A stretch of 64,000 nt of DNA from Nocardia asteroides (GCA_019930625.1 CP082844.1:4588001-4652000), one strand, 5' to 3'. Numbered from the stretch's first letter, positions 38,801-47,564 are shown. Numbers and translations: made by a program. Notes: generated by a model not told the origin, from the letters alone.

Positions 38801-39457
38801 CTGCGCGCCTGGCTGGACCGGCTGAGCACGGAAGGCGTCTTGCAGCACGCCGCGGTGGTCTACGGCTACTTCCCGGCGGTTTCCGAAGGCGACGATGTCG
38901 TCGTGCTCACCGAACCCGATCCCGATGCGCCGCAACGGTATCGGTTCACCTTCCCGCGCCAGCAGCGCGACCGATTCCTGTGCATCGCCGACTTCATCCG
39001 TTCGCGGGAGTACGCCAGGACGACCGGTCAGGTCGACGTCTTGCCGTTCCAGCTGGTCACCATGGGGCAGCCGATCGCGGACTTCGCCAACGAGCTGTTC
39101 GCGGGCGACAGCTACCGCGACTACCTCGAGGTGCACGGCATCGGCGTCCAGCTCACCGAGGCGCTCGCCGAGTACTGGCACCGCCGCATTCGCGAGGAAC
39201 TCGTCCTCGACGGCCACGCCGTCGCCGACTCCGACCCCGACGACGTGCAGGAGTACTTCAAACTCGGCTATCGCGGCGCCCGCTACTCCTTCGGCTACGG
39301 CGCCTGTCCCGAGCTGGAGGACCGCGCCAAACTGGTCGACCTGCTCGAGGCCGATCGCCTCGGCGTCGTTCTCTCCGAAGAGCTGCAGCTGCATCCGGAG
39401 CAGTCCACCGACGCCTTCGTCCTGCTGCATCCGGAGGCGAAGTACTTCAACGCGTAA
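35861..39457 (+). CDS. metH: Cobalamin-dependent methionine synthase
   Basis: The product is 1198 aa from ATG 35861; the in-frame extension to 35711 overlaps the promoter region. Four modules are visible: homocysteine-binding domain with the zinc motif G-G-C-C-G-T-T near residue 297; pterin-binding domain (about 360-620; I-G-E-R-T-N-A-N-G-S-K); B12 cap and binding domains with D-V-H-D-I-G-K-N-L-V near 747, whose His ligates cobalt; and the AdoMet reactivation domain to the end (R-G-A-R-Y-S-F-G-Y-G-A-C-P). It methylates homocysteine from methyltetrahydrofolate. Its length fits mycobacterial MetH. No cobalamin riboswitch was recognised upstream. Confidence 0.96.
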   Translation: MSASIPAEFDTTLLDTLRRRVVIGDGAMATMLQAADLTLDDFRGLEGCNEILNDTRPDVLRGIHRAYFEAGADAVETNTFGCNLPNLADYDIADRIRDLSERGTRLAREVADEMGPSSDGTPRYVLASMGPGTKLPTLGHASFAALRDAYTEAALGMLDGGADAILIETCQDLLQVKAAVTGSRRAMAKLGRRIPVITHVTVETTGTMLVGSEIGAALTALEPLGIDMIGLNCATGPDEMSEHLRHLSKHAQVPVSVMPNAGLPVLGAGGAVYPLTPEELAVALRGFVSEFGLALVGGCCGTTPEHIRQVTAAVREVEAALPPIAERRAPVHEPSVSSMYTAVPFEQDASVLMIGERTNANGSKAFREAMLAEDWQKCLDIAKDQTRDGAHMLDLCVDYVGRDGTRDMAELAARLATASTLPIMLDSTETPVLQAGLEHLGGRCAVNSVNYEDGDGPGSRFQQTMRLVAEHGAAVVALTIDEEGQARTAAKKVEIAERLIADITGNWGLSESDIIIDTLTFTLGTGQEESRRDGLETIEAIRELKRRHPRVQTTLGLSNISFGLNPAARQVLNSVFMHECVEAGLDSAIVHASKIVPISRIPDEQREAALDLVYDRRSEDYDPLQKLMALFEGVSTSSSRASRAEELAALPLFERLERRIVDGERAGIEADLDAAMAEVPPLQIINETLLAGMKTVGELFGSGQMQLPFVLQSAEVMKTAVAYLEPHMEATDDSGKGRIVLATVKGDVHDIGKNLVDIILSNNGYEVVNLGIKQPISTILDAAVDKKADVIGMSGLLVKSTVVMRENLEELNAKGVAEQFPVLLGGAALTRSYVENDLTEVYEGDVHYARDAFEGLRLMGDIMTRKRGGGLDPDSPEAIAEREKAAERKARHERSKRIAAERRAAEVPVVVPERSDVAADLPVPVPPFWGTRVVKGLALHEYSGLLDERALFLGQWGLRGQRAGDGPSYEELVETEGRPRLRAWLDRLSTEGVLQHAAVVYGYFPAVSEGDDVVVLTEPDPDAPQRYRFTFPRQQRDRFLCIADFIRSREYARTTGQVDVLPFQLVTMGQPIADFANELFAGDSYRDYLEVHGIGVQLTEALAEYWHRRIREELVLDGHAVADSDPDDVQEYFKLGYRGARYSFGYGACPELEDRAKLVDLLEADRLGVVLSEELQLHPEQSTDAFVLLHPEAKYFNA

Positions 39458-39629
39458 GCGTCCGCGGGGAAGGCGGTGCGGCATCGCGCCAAGGGCCTTT
39501 GCTACCTGCCCGGATGCCGTATCGCACACGGAACGCGGCGCTCATCGGCGCGTCACAGTGCGCGGGCGCGCGGTGTTGACCTGGGCGATCGTCCGTACCG
39601 GGACCGGGAGGTGGATGTGTGTCGGGTGG

Positions 39630-39772
39630 ATGTGCCATTGTCGAAGGCGTTGTAACTGCATCCGGGGCAGTCGGCGGATGCGTTCGCGTCCCTGCTCAGT
39701 GGTGCAAAGCAGCTCGGCGCGTACGCCTTCGGAGACCTTCCGGGCTTGCGCGCGGAATGCGGGAACGGCTAG
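39630..39772 (+). pseudogene. Degenerate fragment resembling the metH 3' end
   Basis: One frame reads L-S-K-A-L-stop-L-H-P-G-Q-S-A-D-A-F-A-S-L-L-S-G-A-K before a stop at 39772. This parallels the last residues of MetH just upstream (L-S-E-E-L-Q-L-H-P-E-Q-S-T-D-A-F-V-L-L-H-P-E-A-K). An in-frame TAA lies inside it. It looks like a decayed partial duplication of the metH end. The rest of 39458-39799 holds nothing recognisable. Confidence 0.45.
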
Positions 39773-39799
39773 GCGCGCAAGTAGGAGAGGCACACCACC

Positions 39800-41611
39800 A
39801 TGACGGCGGATCGATTGATCGCGGGACGGTACCGGCTCACGGATCCGATCGGCACCGGCGCCATGGGTGTGGTCTGGCGGGCCACCGATGTCCGGCTGCA
39901 GCGCACCGTCGCGGTCAAGCAGGTGCTGCTCGGTCCCGGACTGTCCGGGTCGGCGAAGCTGGAGGCCAAGCGGCGCGCCATGCGTGAGGGCCGGATCGCG
40001 GCGCGGCTGCACCACCCGAACGCCATCACCGTGTTCGACGTGGCCGAGGAGGACGGCCAGCCCTGGTTGGTCATGGAGTACATGGACGCCCCGAGCCTGG
40101 CGACCAAACTGTCGGGCGGTCGCACGCTGCCGCCGCTCGAGGTCGCCCGGATCGGCGCGCAGGCTGCGAGCGCCCTGACCGCCGCGCACGCCGCGGGGAT
40201 CATGCACCGGGATGTGAAGCCGGCGAACCTGCTCGTCGCCGACGACGGCACGGTCAAGATCACCGACTTCGGCATCTCCCGCGCGGTCGGCGACGTGACA
40301 GTCACGGCCACAGGCTTTCTCGCCGGTACGCCGGCCTATCTGTCGCCCGAGGTCGCGCGCGGCGAGGATCCGGAACCCGCTTCCGACGTCTTCGCCCTCG
40401 GTTCGACGCTGTACGCGGCGGTGCAGGGTACTCCGCCGTTCGGCGAGGGCGACAACCCGCTCGCCCTGCTGCACGCGGTCGCGCGGGCCGAGATCCCGCC
40501 ACCCGAGTCCGCCGGCCCGCTGGGGCCGGCGCTGATGTACCTGCTCGCTCCGGCGGTCGCCGACCGCCCGAGCATGCTGGAGGCTCAGGCGGTCCTCGAA
40601 GTCGTTGCGACGGGCCGGGATCCACAATTGCCCGCGCCGGTGACGAAGGTGATTCCCACGGCCGCCGCCGAGACGACAGTGCTGCCGAGCCACGCCGCTG
40701 CCGCATCGCCGGAGCAGCCGGGCGACACCGGCGTCACCGCCGTCGTGCCCGCCGCTGTGCCGGGGCCGCCCGCGCCGCAAGCGGTGACGTCACCGCCGGT
40801 GCCGAGGCGCGGGGCCGCGGTGACGTTGCCGGGCGTTCTGAGTGGTCGACGGCGCGGCCGACTGATCGCCGTGGAAGTCGCCGCCGTGGTCGGGGTGTTG
40901 ATTCTGGTCGGCATCATCGCGATGCTGGCCAGAGGAGACGGCGAGGGTGGCGCCGCGCCGACGTCGTCGGTCGTCCCTCCGGCCGCCGTAGGTCCCGAGA
41001 ACGCGCCGTCACCGGCGGACGCGGCCGGAACCGAGCCGCGACAGGCTCCTGCCCAAGCCCCGGCGCAAACCCCCGCCTCTGCGGCACCAGTGCCCACTTC
41101 CGTGCCCGTGCCGGGGCCCGCGACCACTTCAGCGGTTGCCCCGCCGCCTCCGCCCGCCCCGGGAACCACCGCTCCGGCGCCGACGACGAACCCCGCCCCG
41201 AGCGCCACCACCGCGCCTCCCAGCCCCACGCCCCAGCCCACCACATCGAGCCATGCCCCGACCACCACCGGCCCGGCTACCACCGCGACGACCACTCCGT
41301 CCGGTCCGCCGACGCCCGACCGGATCGCCTCGTTCATCCAGGGTTACTACGGCATGCTGCCCGCCAACGTGTCCGGCGCTTGGACGCAGCTGGCCCCCGT
41401 GTACCAGGCCAGGACCGGTTACGACTCCTACGTGAACTTCTGGGGCACGATCCGCTCGGTAAGCGTGGGCCCGGTCACGCAGAACGGTGCGAATCGGGCG
41501 GTGGTCGCGCTCACCTATACCCTGAAGAACGGCACGACGACCTCTGAGAACCGATGGATCGAGGTCGTCGGGGACAACGCCAAGCTGCAGATCGCCGCCT
41601 CGGGAACATAG
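39800..41611 (+). CDS. Membrane Ser/Thr protein kinase (Pkn type)
   Basis: The product is 603 aa. The kinase domain (about 8-275) has the Gly loop I-G-T-G-A-M-G-V-V-W, Lys40 in V-A-V-K, H-R-D-V-K-P-A-N-L-L with Asp138, D-F-G and G-T-P-A-Y-L-S-P-E. A Pro/Ala-rich linker leads to one transmembrane helix at about 352-373. A long Pro/Ala/Thr stretch follows, then an extracytoplasmic domain of about 100 residues (I-Q-G-Y-Y-G-M-L-P to the end) without PASTA repeats. That small domain recurs in nocardial and mycobacterial kinases and is presumably the sensor. Substrates are unknown. Confidence 0.93.
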   Translation: MTADRLIAGRYRLTDPIGTGAMGVVWRATDVRLQRTVAVKQVLLGPGLSGSAKLEAKRRAMREGRIAARLHHPNAITVFDVAEEDGQPWLVMEYMDAPSLATKLSGGRTLPPLEVARIGAQAASALTAAHAAGIMHRDVKPANLLVADDGTVKITDFGISRAVGDVTVTATGFLAGTPAYLSPEVARGEDPEPASDVFALGSTLYAAVQGTPPFGEGDNPLALLHAVARAEIPPPESAGPLGPALMYLLAPAVADRPSMLEAQAVLEVVATGRDPQLPAPVTKVIPTAAAETTVLPSHAAAASPEQPGDTGVTAVVPAAVPGPPAPQAVTSPPVPRRGAAVTLPGVLSGRRRGRLIAVEVAAVVGVLILVGIIAMLARGDGEGGAAPTSSVVPPAAVGPENAPSPADAAGTEPRQAPAQAPAQTPASAAPVPTSVPVPGPATTSAVAPPPPPAPGTTAPAPTTNPAPSATTAPPSPTPQPTTSSHAPTTTGPATTATTTPSGPPTPDRIASFIQGYYGMLPANVSGAWTQLAPVYQARTGYDSYVNFWGTIRSVSVGPVTQNGANRAVVALTYTLKNGTTTSENRWIEVVGDNAKLQIAASGT

Positions 41612-41896
41612 GTGCTGCTCGCCTCTGCCGCGGCCCGCGGTGGTGCCGCTCGCCGGCCGAGCGCGGGATGGTGGCCGCATGTTGTCGCGCGGTGCCGGTC
41701 CCGCCGCCTGGTCAGCTCCGTCCGGTCCGGCGCGATGGGCGCCGGGCCGCGCTGTTCGATACGGCCGCATCAGCTGGGCGGCGCTACAGCCGGTCTTCGT
41801 CCGGCGATACGGTTCGTGCGGCCGTCTCGGACGGGTGATCGGGTTCGCGCCGGGCAGTACGCATGACATGAACGAGATCGAGGAGACGCACCGAAC

Positions 41897-42568
41897 GTGA
41901 CAGCGCGATTGGCCGGAGTGCTCTGGGACATGGACGGCACGCTGCTCGACTCCGAGAAGCTCTGGGACGTAGCGGTGCGCGAACTGGCGCGTGAGCACGG
42001 CCACGAGATGACCGACGCGATCCGGCACGCGCTGATCGGTGCATCGGGTCCGGACGCTCTGCGGATCATGTTCACCGGCCTGGGGATCGAGCCCACCCCC
42101 GACTCGCTGCGGGCGGCGGGGGAGTACTTGGAACGGCGGGTGACCGAGTTGATGACCGGCCCCATCCCGTGGCGCCCTGGGGCGAAGGACGCGCTGGCGA
42201 TGGTGCGCGCGGCGGGGCTGCCGAGCGCGCTCGTCACCAATACCAAGCGGTCGCTCGCGGAGTTCGGGCTCGACACGCTGGGGCGCGACTTCTTCGATGT
42301 CTCGGTCTGCGGCGACGAGGTGGCGCACGGTAAGCCGGAGCCGGATGTCTACCTGCGCGCCGCCGGACTGCTCGGGCTCGACCCGCAATGCTGTGTGGCG
42401 GTGGAGGACTCGCCCACCGGTGCCCGCGCCGCTGAGGCGGCGGGCTGCGCACTGGTGGTCGTGCCGTGCGAGATCCCGGTGCCGCGCACACCGCGACGAG
42501 TGTTCCGGGATTCGCTCATCGGCTTGGCCGTCACGGATCTCGAACGCGCTCTGCGCGTGCGCGGTTGA
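41897..42568 (+). CDS. HAD-family phosphatase
   Basis: The product is 223 aa. HAD motif I is W-D-M-D-G-T-L-L-D-S with the nucleophilic Asp, motif II is V-T-N-T-K, motif III is H-G-K-P-E-P-D-V-Y, and motif IV is V-E-D-S-P-T-G. A helical cap sits between motifs I and II, as in beta-phosphoglucomutase-like phosphatases. It follows the kinase by 285 bp, a gap with no recognisable gene. The substrate is unknown. Confidence 0.9.
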   Translation: MTARLAGVLWDMDGTLLDSEKLWDVAVRELAREHGHEMTDAIRHALIGASGPDALRIMFTGLGIEPTPDSLRAAGEYLERRVTELMTGPIPWRPGAKDALAMVRAAGLPSALVTNTKRSLAEFGLDTLGRDFFDVSVCGDEVAHGKPEPDVYLRAAGLLGLDPQCCVAVEDSPTGARAAEAAGCALVVVPCEIPVPRTPRRVFRDSLIGLAVTDLERALRVRG

Positions 42569-42727
42569 GTCGTCCGGCCCACGTCGTCGCGCGACACACC
42601 CGACTCCCGTACACCGAGAGTTACTGTGCCGCAACAGGAGTGCGCGCAGATAGTATGTGTGACCGTGATCACCGGCAATCTCGCCGAATCCCGGGCGTGT
42701 CGGCGGGCGCTCCACCAAAATGACGCC

Positions 42728-43591
42728 ATGGCAGCGTTGGGCGTACTCGACGAGATCGTAGATACGGCACGGTATCCTCTCGGGGATCAGGACGGACCGG
42801 GGCTGCGGGAAGCGGTGCGACGCGCCCGTGCGGAACTGGCCGACACCGGCTGCACCGTCCTGCGGGGTTTCATCCGGCCGGAGCTGACCGAGACACTGCG
42901 GGCGCAAGGGGAGCTGATGGCTCCCCACGCGCACTACGAGGTCGAACAGGTCAACGCCTACAACATTCCACTGGACGCCGAACTGCCGGAGGATCATCCC
43001 GGCCGGATCGTCTTGGAGCGGGGTAACGCCTTCGTGCCCCGCGACCGCATCCCCGCCGGCGCGCTGATCCACCGGCTCTACACCGACGAGCTGTTCCAGC
43101 GGTTCGTCGCCGACTGCTTCGGCCTGCCCGAACTGCACGAGTTCGCCGATCCCCTCGCCGGACTGTGCCTCAACGTCGTCGCGCCGGGTATGTCGCATCC
43201 CTGGCATTTCGACACCAACGAATTCACCGTCTCGATGCTGACCCAGCCCGCCGAGGACGGTGGCGTCTTCGAGTACTGCCCGAACATCCGCACACCCGAG
43301 GCGGAACACCTCGACGACGTCCGCGCCGTGCTGACCGGCACCGGCGATCGTTTCGTCCAGCGGCTCGAACTGCGTCCTGGCGACCTGCAGCTGTTCCAGG
43401 GTCGCTTCTCGTTGCACCGCGTCTCACCCGTCGGCGGTGCGCGTCAGCGCCATTCGGCCATCTTCGCCTATACCGATCGTCCCGGAATGGTCGGCACGGT
43501 GGAACGCACTCGGCAGTTGTTCGGCCGCGTGCTACCCGACCACCTGGCCGCGGCGGCCGCCGCCGTCCGGGGCGATCGACTGCTCGACTGA
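42728..43591 (+). CDS. HalD/BesD-like Fe(II)/2-oxoglutarate oxygenase
   Basis: The product is 287 aa from ATG 42728; GTG 42665, 8 nt after a -10-like TAGTAT (42651-42656), is an alternative leaderless start. The family pattern is clear: V-D-T-A-R-Y-P-L near the start, G-C-T-V-L-R-G-F-I-R-P-E, L-N-V-V-A-P-G and F-E-Y-C-P-N-I-R-T. The iron site is H160-x-D162 with H230, and R239 or R241 should bind 2-oxoglutarate. Halogenases of this group lack the Asp, so this enzyme should hydroxylate rather than halogenate. Known relatives act on free amino acids such as lysine. It heads a three-gene cassette with a methyltransferase and an acyltransferase. Confidence 0.82.
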   Translation: MAALGVLDEIVDTARYPLGDQDGPGLREAVRRARAELADTGCTVLRGFIRPELTETLRAQGELMAPHAHYEVEQVNAYNIPLDAELPEDHPGRIVLERGNAFVPRDRIPAGALIHRLYTDELFQRFVADCFGLPELHEFADPLAGLCLNVVAPGMSHPWHFDTNEFTVSMLTQPAEDGGVFEYCPNIRTPEAEHLDDVRAVLTGTGDRFVQRLELRPGDLQLFQGRFSLHRVSPVGGARQRHSAIFAYTDRPGMVGTVERTRQLFGRVLPDHLAAAAAAVRGDRLLD

Positions 43592-43635
43592 GCCGAACGG
43601 CTCGACTGACCGAGCTCGACCCGAGAGGACCGACA

Positions 43636-44472
43636 GTGCCAGTGCCGTTACACACGACCGGGAAAGCGTCTTTCGACGACATCTACGACCGCCCCGATCC
43701 GCGCGCGTATTACGCGCGCATGTCCGATCTGGACTACCGCATACCGGAACTGGCGAAACCGTTCTTCCAGCAGCAGATCCGGGAGTTCCGTGCCTCCGCG
43801 CGGATCGCCGTGCCGACCGTGCTCGACATCGGCTGTTCCTACGGCGTGAACGCCGCGCTGTTGCGTTTCGACACGACGATCGGCGAACTGGCCGGGCACT
43901 ATGCCGTCACCGACATCGATCGAGCCGGTCTGATCCAGCGCGACCGGGCACGCGTCGCGGCGCGGGCCGGAGCCGACGACGTCCGGTTCCTCGGCATGGA
44001 CGCCTCCCGCCCCGCCCTCGACTACGCGCGGGAAGCCGGTCTCCTGCACGAGGTCGTGCACGCCGACCTGGAGTCCGGCGAACCGACCGACGAGCAGCGC
44101 GCCCTGCTGGCGAGCGCCGATCTCGTCGTCTCGACCGGCTGCATCGGCTACGTCACCGAAAAAACTCTGACTCGCGTGGCCACCGCGCATCCGCGCAGGC
44201 GGCCGTGGATGGCACACTTCGTACTGCGCATGTTCGACTTCGCACCGATCGAGGCGGAACTCGCCGCGCTCGGCTACCGGACCGAGCAGGCGCCGGGGTT
44301 GTACGAGCAACGCAGGTTCGCCTCCGCGACCGAGCAAGCGCAGGTGCTGAACACCCTGTCCGCCAACGGAATCGACACCACCGGCCGGGAAGACCAGGGA
44401 TGGCTGTATGCCAACCTGTACATATCCAGGCCGCTGCCGAAACATCACGCCGACACCGAGGACTCGCATTGA
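43636..44472 (+). CDS. Class I SAM-dependent methyltransferase
   Basis: The product is 278 aa from GTG 43636 with GAGAGGA just upstream; a longer frame to 43165 runs inside the oxygenase gene and is rejected. Motif I is V-L-D-I-G-C-S-Y-G-V-N-A, motif II region A-V-T-D-I-D, and L-G-M-D-A-S follows. The N-terminal D-I-Y-D-R-P-D-P-R-A-Y-Y segment is a lid-like helix. The target is unknown; given its neighbours, an amino acid amine or hydroxyl group is plausible. The stop overlaps the TTG start of the acyltransferase gene (TTGA), so the two are coupled. Confidence 0.8.
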   Translation: MPVPLHTTGKASFDDIYDRPDPRAYYARMSDLDYRIPELAKPFFQQQIREFRASARIAVPTVLDIGCSYGVNAALLRFDTTIGELAGHYAVTDIDRAGLIQRDRARVAARAGADDVRFLGMDASRPALDYAREAGLLHEVVHADLESGEPTDEQRALLASADLVVSTGCIGYVTEKTLTRVATAHPRRRPWMAHFVLRMFDFAPIEAELAALGYRTEQAPGLYEQRRFASATEQAQVLNTLSANGIDTTGREDQGWLYANLYISRPLPKHHADTEDSH

Positions 44473-46283
44473 CCGAACGCACCTTCGCCGCCGACGACCA
44501 CCTACCTCGGGTGCCCCTGCCGACGCTGGAGGACAGCTGTGGCCGGTTCCTGCAGTGGTGCGAGCCGCTGCTGACCGCCGACGAACTCGCCGCCACCCGG
44601 GGGGCGGTCGAGGACCTGTTGCGACCCGACGGGCCGGGACGCAGGTTGCACGCGGCGCTCGCGGAATACGACGCGACGCCGGGTGTAGGCAGCTGGCTGG
44701 ACTTGTTCTGGCCGTCGCGATACCTGGGCAGGCGGGACCGGATCGCCCTGAACGCGAACTTCTTCTTCCTGTTCCGGGACGACACCCCGCTGGCCACCTC
44801 CACTGCCGCTACCCAGGTGGACCGCGCCGCCGGCATCATCTCCGCCGCGGTCGACTACAAACTGGCCCTCGACCAGGAGGCCGTCCCGCCGGTGACCCAG
44901 CGGGGACAGAAGCTGTCGATGTGGCAGAACAAGTATCTGTTCTCCGAGACCAGGATCCCGGGCGAGGAACAGGACTCGGTGCGGGTCCCTTACAGCGAGG
45001 AGTGGCCGGGCCCCTCGCAGGCCCGGCACATCGTGGTGTTCTTCCGGGGCAGCACGTTCAGGATGGACGTTCTGGGCCCGGAAGGGGCGCCGTACTCGCC
45101 GGAGGATCTCGCCGACGGGTTGCGCGCGGTCTTGAAGGCGGGCGCACGCCCGGCCCGCGCCGACAGCGCAGTCGGACACCTCACCACCAAGCCCCGCGCG
45201 GAATGGGCGCGCAGCAGGCAGCGGCTGCTGGACGAGCCTGCCAACGCCGCGGCGCTCGACGCCATCGAGACCGCGCTGTTCGCCGTCTGCCTGGAGGACT
45301 TCGCTCCGCGCGACGAACTGCACGCCTGCGATCAGCTGCTGCACGGCGACAGTGCGAACCGGTGGTTCGACAAGTCGGTGTCCTTCATCGTCTTCGGTGA
45401 CGGACAGGCGGGCATCAATGTCGAACACTGCGGCCTGGACGGCACCACCATCCTCTCGTTCGTGGACAACCTGCTGGAAACCCCGGTGCGGGAGCACGCC
45501 ACCCGCTCCGGCGCCCAGGCGCAGGGGCTGCCCGCGGTCGAGCCGATCGAGTTCGTGCTGGACGAGGCGCAGCGCGGCGATATCGCCGCGGCGGGCGCGG
45601 CCTTCGCCGACTACGCCGCCGCGAACGCCACCCAGACGGTGTCGTTCCCGGACTTCGGCACCACCGAAGCCAAGCAGCTGGGCATCTCGCCGGACGCGTT
45701 CGCACAGCTGAGCTACCAGTTGGCCCATCGGCGCAGCAAGGGGCTCACCGGCGCCACCTACGAGTCCATCGCGACCAGGCAGTACCGCAACGGCCGCACC
45801 GAGGCCATGCGGGTGGTCACCCCGGAGATGATCGCGTTCGTGGACACGATGCAGGACCCGGACGCGGGCGTCGAGGCCCGGCTCGCCGCGGCGCGGACGG
45901 CTGCGGCCGCGCACGTGGAACGGGCCAAGCAATGTCAGGCCGGAGACGCGCCGGAGCAGCACCTGTGGGAGCTGCAGTGGATCCAGCGCCGTCGCGGGGC
46001 GGAGCTGGGTCTCACCGACCCGATCCCGCTCTACGACAGCCCTGGCTGGACGATCATGCGCGACGACTACTTGAGCACCAGCTCGGCGCCCTCGGTGAAC
46101 ATCCGCTACTTCGGTTTCGGCTCCACCAGCTCCAAGTGCATCGGCATCGCCTACGTCCTGCTTCCGGACCGCTGGAATCTCTACCTGGCCACGCCGAAGC
46201 CGGTCGCCGACCAGATGTACGCCTTCGCCGACCACCTCCGCACGGCGGTCGCCGACCTGCGGGCGCTGCTCGCCGGAAACTAG
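44469..46283 (+). CDS. Carnitine/choline O-acyltransferase family enzyme
   Basis: The product is 604 aa from TTG 44469, overlapping the methyltransferase by 4 bp. It has the full-length carnitine acyltransferase layout: L-P-R-V-P-L-P-T-L-E-D at the N-terminus, L-N-A-N-F-F-F-L-F-R-D, and the catalytic I-N-V-E-H-C-G-L-D-G-T-T with His320. Later blocks are S-Y-Q-L-A-H, T-Y-E-S-I-A-T-R-Q-Y-R-N-G-R-T-E and Y-F-G-F-G-S-T-S. Such enzymes move acyl groups between CoA and the hydroxyl of carnitine or choline. They are rare in bacteria. The upstream oxygenase and methyltransferase suggest the acceptor may be a hydroxylated methylated amino acid made in the same cassette. Confidence 0.9.
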   Translation: MTERTFAADDHLPRVPLPTLEDSCGRFLQWCEPLLTADELAATRGAVEDLLRPDGPGRRLHAALAEYDATPGVGSWLDLFWPSRYLGRRDRIALNANFFFLFRDDTPLATSTAATQVDRAAGIISAAVDYKLALDQEAVPPVTQRGQKLSMWQNKYLFSETRIPGEEQDSVRVPYSEEWPGPSQARHIVVFFRGSTFRMDVLGPEGAPYSPEDLADGLRAVLKAGARPARADSAVGHLTTKPRAEWARSRQRLLDEPANAAALDAIETALFAVCLEDFAPRDELHACDQLLHGDSANRWFDKSVSFIVFGDGQAGINVEHCGLDGTTILSFVDNLLETPVREHATRSGAQAQGLPAVEPIEFVLDEAQRGDIAAAGAAFADYAAANATQTVSFPDFGTTEAKQLGISPDAFAQLSYQLAHRRSKGLTGATYESIATRQYRNGRTEAMRVVTPEMIAFVDTMQDPDAGVEARLAAARTAAAAHVERAKQCQAGDAPEQHLWELQWIQRRRGAELGLTDPIPLYDSPGWTIMRDDYLSTSSAPSVNIRYFGFGSTSSKCIGIAYVLLPDRWNLYLATPKPVADQMYAFADHLRTAVADLRALLAGN

Positions 46284-46290
46284 GCGCAAC

Positions 46291-46336
46291 CCGCCCGGTT
46301 CTTCCGTACCCGGCCGGGTACGGAAGAACCGGGCGG
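46291..46336. terminator. 46-nt perfect palindrome ending the cassette
   Basis: Positions 46291-46313 and 46314-46336 are exact reverse complements, giving a 23-bp stem with no spacer. It begins 8 nt after the acyltransferase stop and 68 nt before hisE. It should act as a strong hairpin terminator; no U-tract follows. Confidence 0.75.
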
Positions 46337-46403
46337 TCGCCGTTCAGGGCCATCGTGGGCCGGAGCAACGGGTCCGCATCCGGGTCTGAAACAATGGCTC
46401 CTC

Positions 46404-46667
46404 GTGAAGAACTTCGAATCCCTGTTCGCCGAGCTGCAGGATCGGGCGGTCAACCGCCCCGAGGGGTCCGGAACCGTCGCCGCGCTGGACGCGGGCGTGC
46501 ACACCCAGGGTAAGAAGGTGCTCGAGGAGGCAGGCGAGGTGTGGCTGGCCGCCGAACACGAGAGCGACGAGTCGCTCGCCGAGGAGATCTCCCAGCTGCT
46601 GTATTGGGTACAGGTGCTGATGGTGGGGCGCGGGCTGAAGCTCGAAGACGTGTACCGACATCTGTGA
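46404..46667 (+). CDS. hisE: Phosphoribosyl-ATP pyrophosphatase
   Basis: The product is 87 aa from GTG 46404. It has the MazG-like HisE pattern: F-E-S-L-F-A-E-L near the start, [14 protein letters not shown] with metal-binding Glu residues, and [14 protein letters not shown]. It catalyses step two of histidine synthesis, PR-ATP to PR-AMP. It lies 45 bp upstream of hisG, forming the usual actinobacterial hisE-hisG pair. Confidence 0.95.
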   Translation: MKNFESLFAELQDRAVNRPEGSGTVAALDAGVHTQGKKVLEEAGEVWLAAEHESDESLAEEISQLLYWVQVLMVGRGLKLEDVYRHL

Positions 46668-46712
46668 CGGCCGTCCGATACCCCGATTCTCCTCCCGAAA
46701 GGACTTCCTCCC

Positions 46713-47564
46713 ATGCTGCGCGTCGCAGTTCCCAACAAAGGCGCCCTCTCCGAATCCGCCGTCTCGATCCTCGCCGAAGCCGGTTATCGCAAGCGCACCG
46801 ATTCGCGTGACCTGACCGTCCTGGACCCGGCGAACCAGGTCGAGTTCTTCTTCCTGCGGCCCAAGGACATCGCGATCTACGTCGGCTCCGGTGAACTCGA
46901 TCTCGGTATCACCGGACGTGATCTGGCACTGGACTCCGGCGCACCGGTGCAGGAACGGCTCGCCTTGGGTTTCGGCCGCTCCACCTTCCGCTACGCCGCA
47001 CCTGCCGGGCGGGAGTGGAAGGTCGAGGATCTCCACGACAAGCGCATCGCCACCTCCTACCCGAACCTGGTGCTGAACGATCTGCGCCGCCGCGGCATCG
47101 AGGCGGAGGTGATCCGACTGGACGGCGCGGTGGAGATCTCCATCCAGCTCGGCGTCGCCGACGCCATCGCCGACGTCGTCGGCTCGGGGCGGACGCTGCG
47201 TCAGCACAATCTGGTGGCCTTCGGAGAATCGCTGTGCGACTCCGAGGGCGTGCTGGTCGAACGCAAGGATGCCGACCAGGGTGACCGGGTGCGCAACCAA
47301 CTCGTCGCCAGGGTGCAGGGCGTGGTCTTCGCCCAGCAGTACGTCATGCTGGACTACGACTGCCCGAAGGACCTGCTCGACCAAGCGTTCGTCATCACCC
47401 CGGGGCTGGAGTCGCCGACCGTGGCCCCGCTGGCCGATACCGGCTGGGTCGCGGTGCGCGCGCTCGTTCCACGCAAGCAGAGCAACGAGTTGATGGACCA
47501 GCTGGCGGATCTGGGTGCGAAAGCCATCCTGGCCACCGACATCCGCTCCTGCCGCGCGTTCTGA
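46713..47564 (+). CDS. hisG: ATP phosphoribosyltransferase, long form
   Basis: The product is 283 aa, start ATG 46713 with GAAAGGA upstream. It opens [16 protein letters not shown] and carries the PRPP loop region [13 protein letters not shown]. The C-terminal ACT-like regulatory domain (about 210-283; Y-V-M-L-D-Y-D-C-P to the end) marks the long, histidine-inhibited form. It makes the first committed step of histidine synthesis from ATP and PRPP. Confidence 0.96.
   Translation: MLRVAVPNKGALSESAVSILAEAGYRKRTDSRDLTVLDPANQVEFFFLRPKDIAIYVGSGELDLGITGRDLALDSGAPVQERLALGFGRSTFRYAAPAGREWKVEDLHDKRIATSYPNLVLNDLRRRGIEAEVIRLDGAVEISIQLGVADAIADVVGSGRTLRQHNLVAFGESLCDSEGVLVERKDADQGDRVRNQLVARVQGVVFAQQYVMLDYDCPKDLLDQAFVITPGLESPTVAPLADTGWVAVRALVPRKQSNELMDQLADLGAKAILATDIRSCRAF

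Noticed and set aside
35897..39529. Two long minus-strand frames opposite metH
   Set aside because: MetH is complete with all cofactor motifs; the opposite frames are compositional shadows.
44502..46289. 595-codon frame on the minus strand
   Set aside because: Antisense to the carnitine acyltransferase gene and without any recognisable motif.
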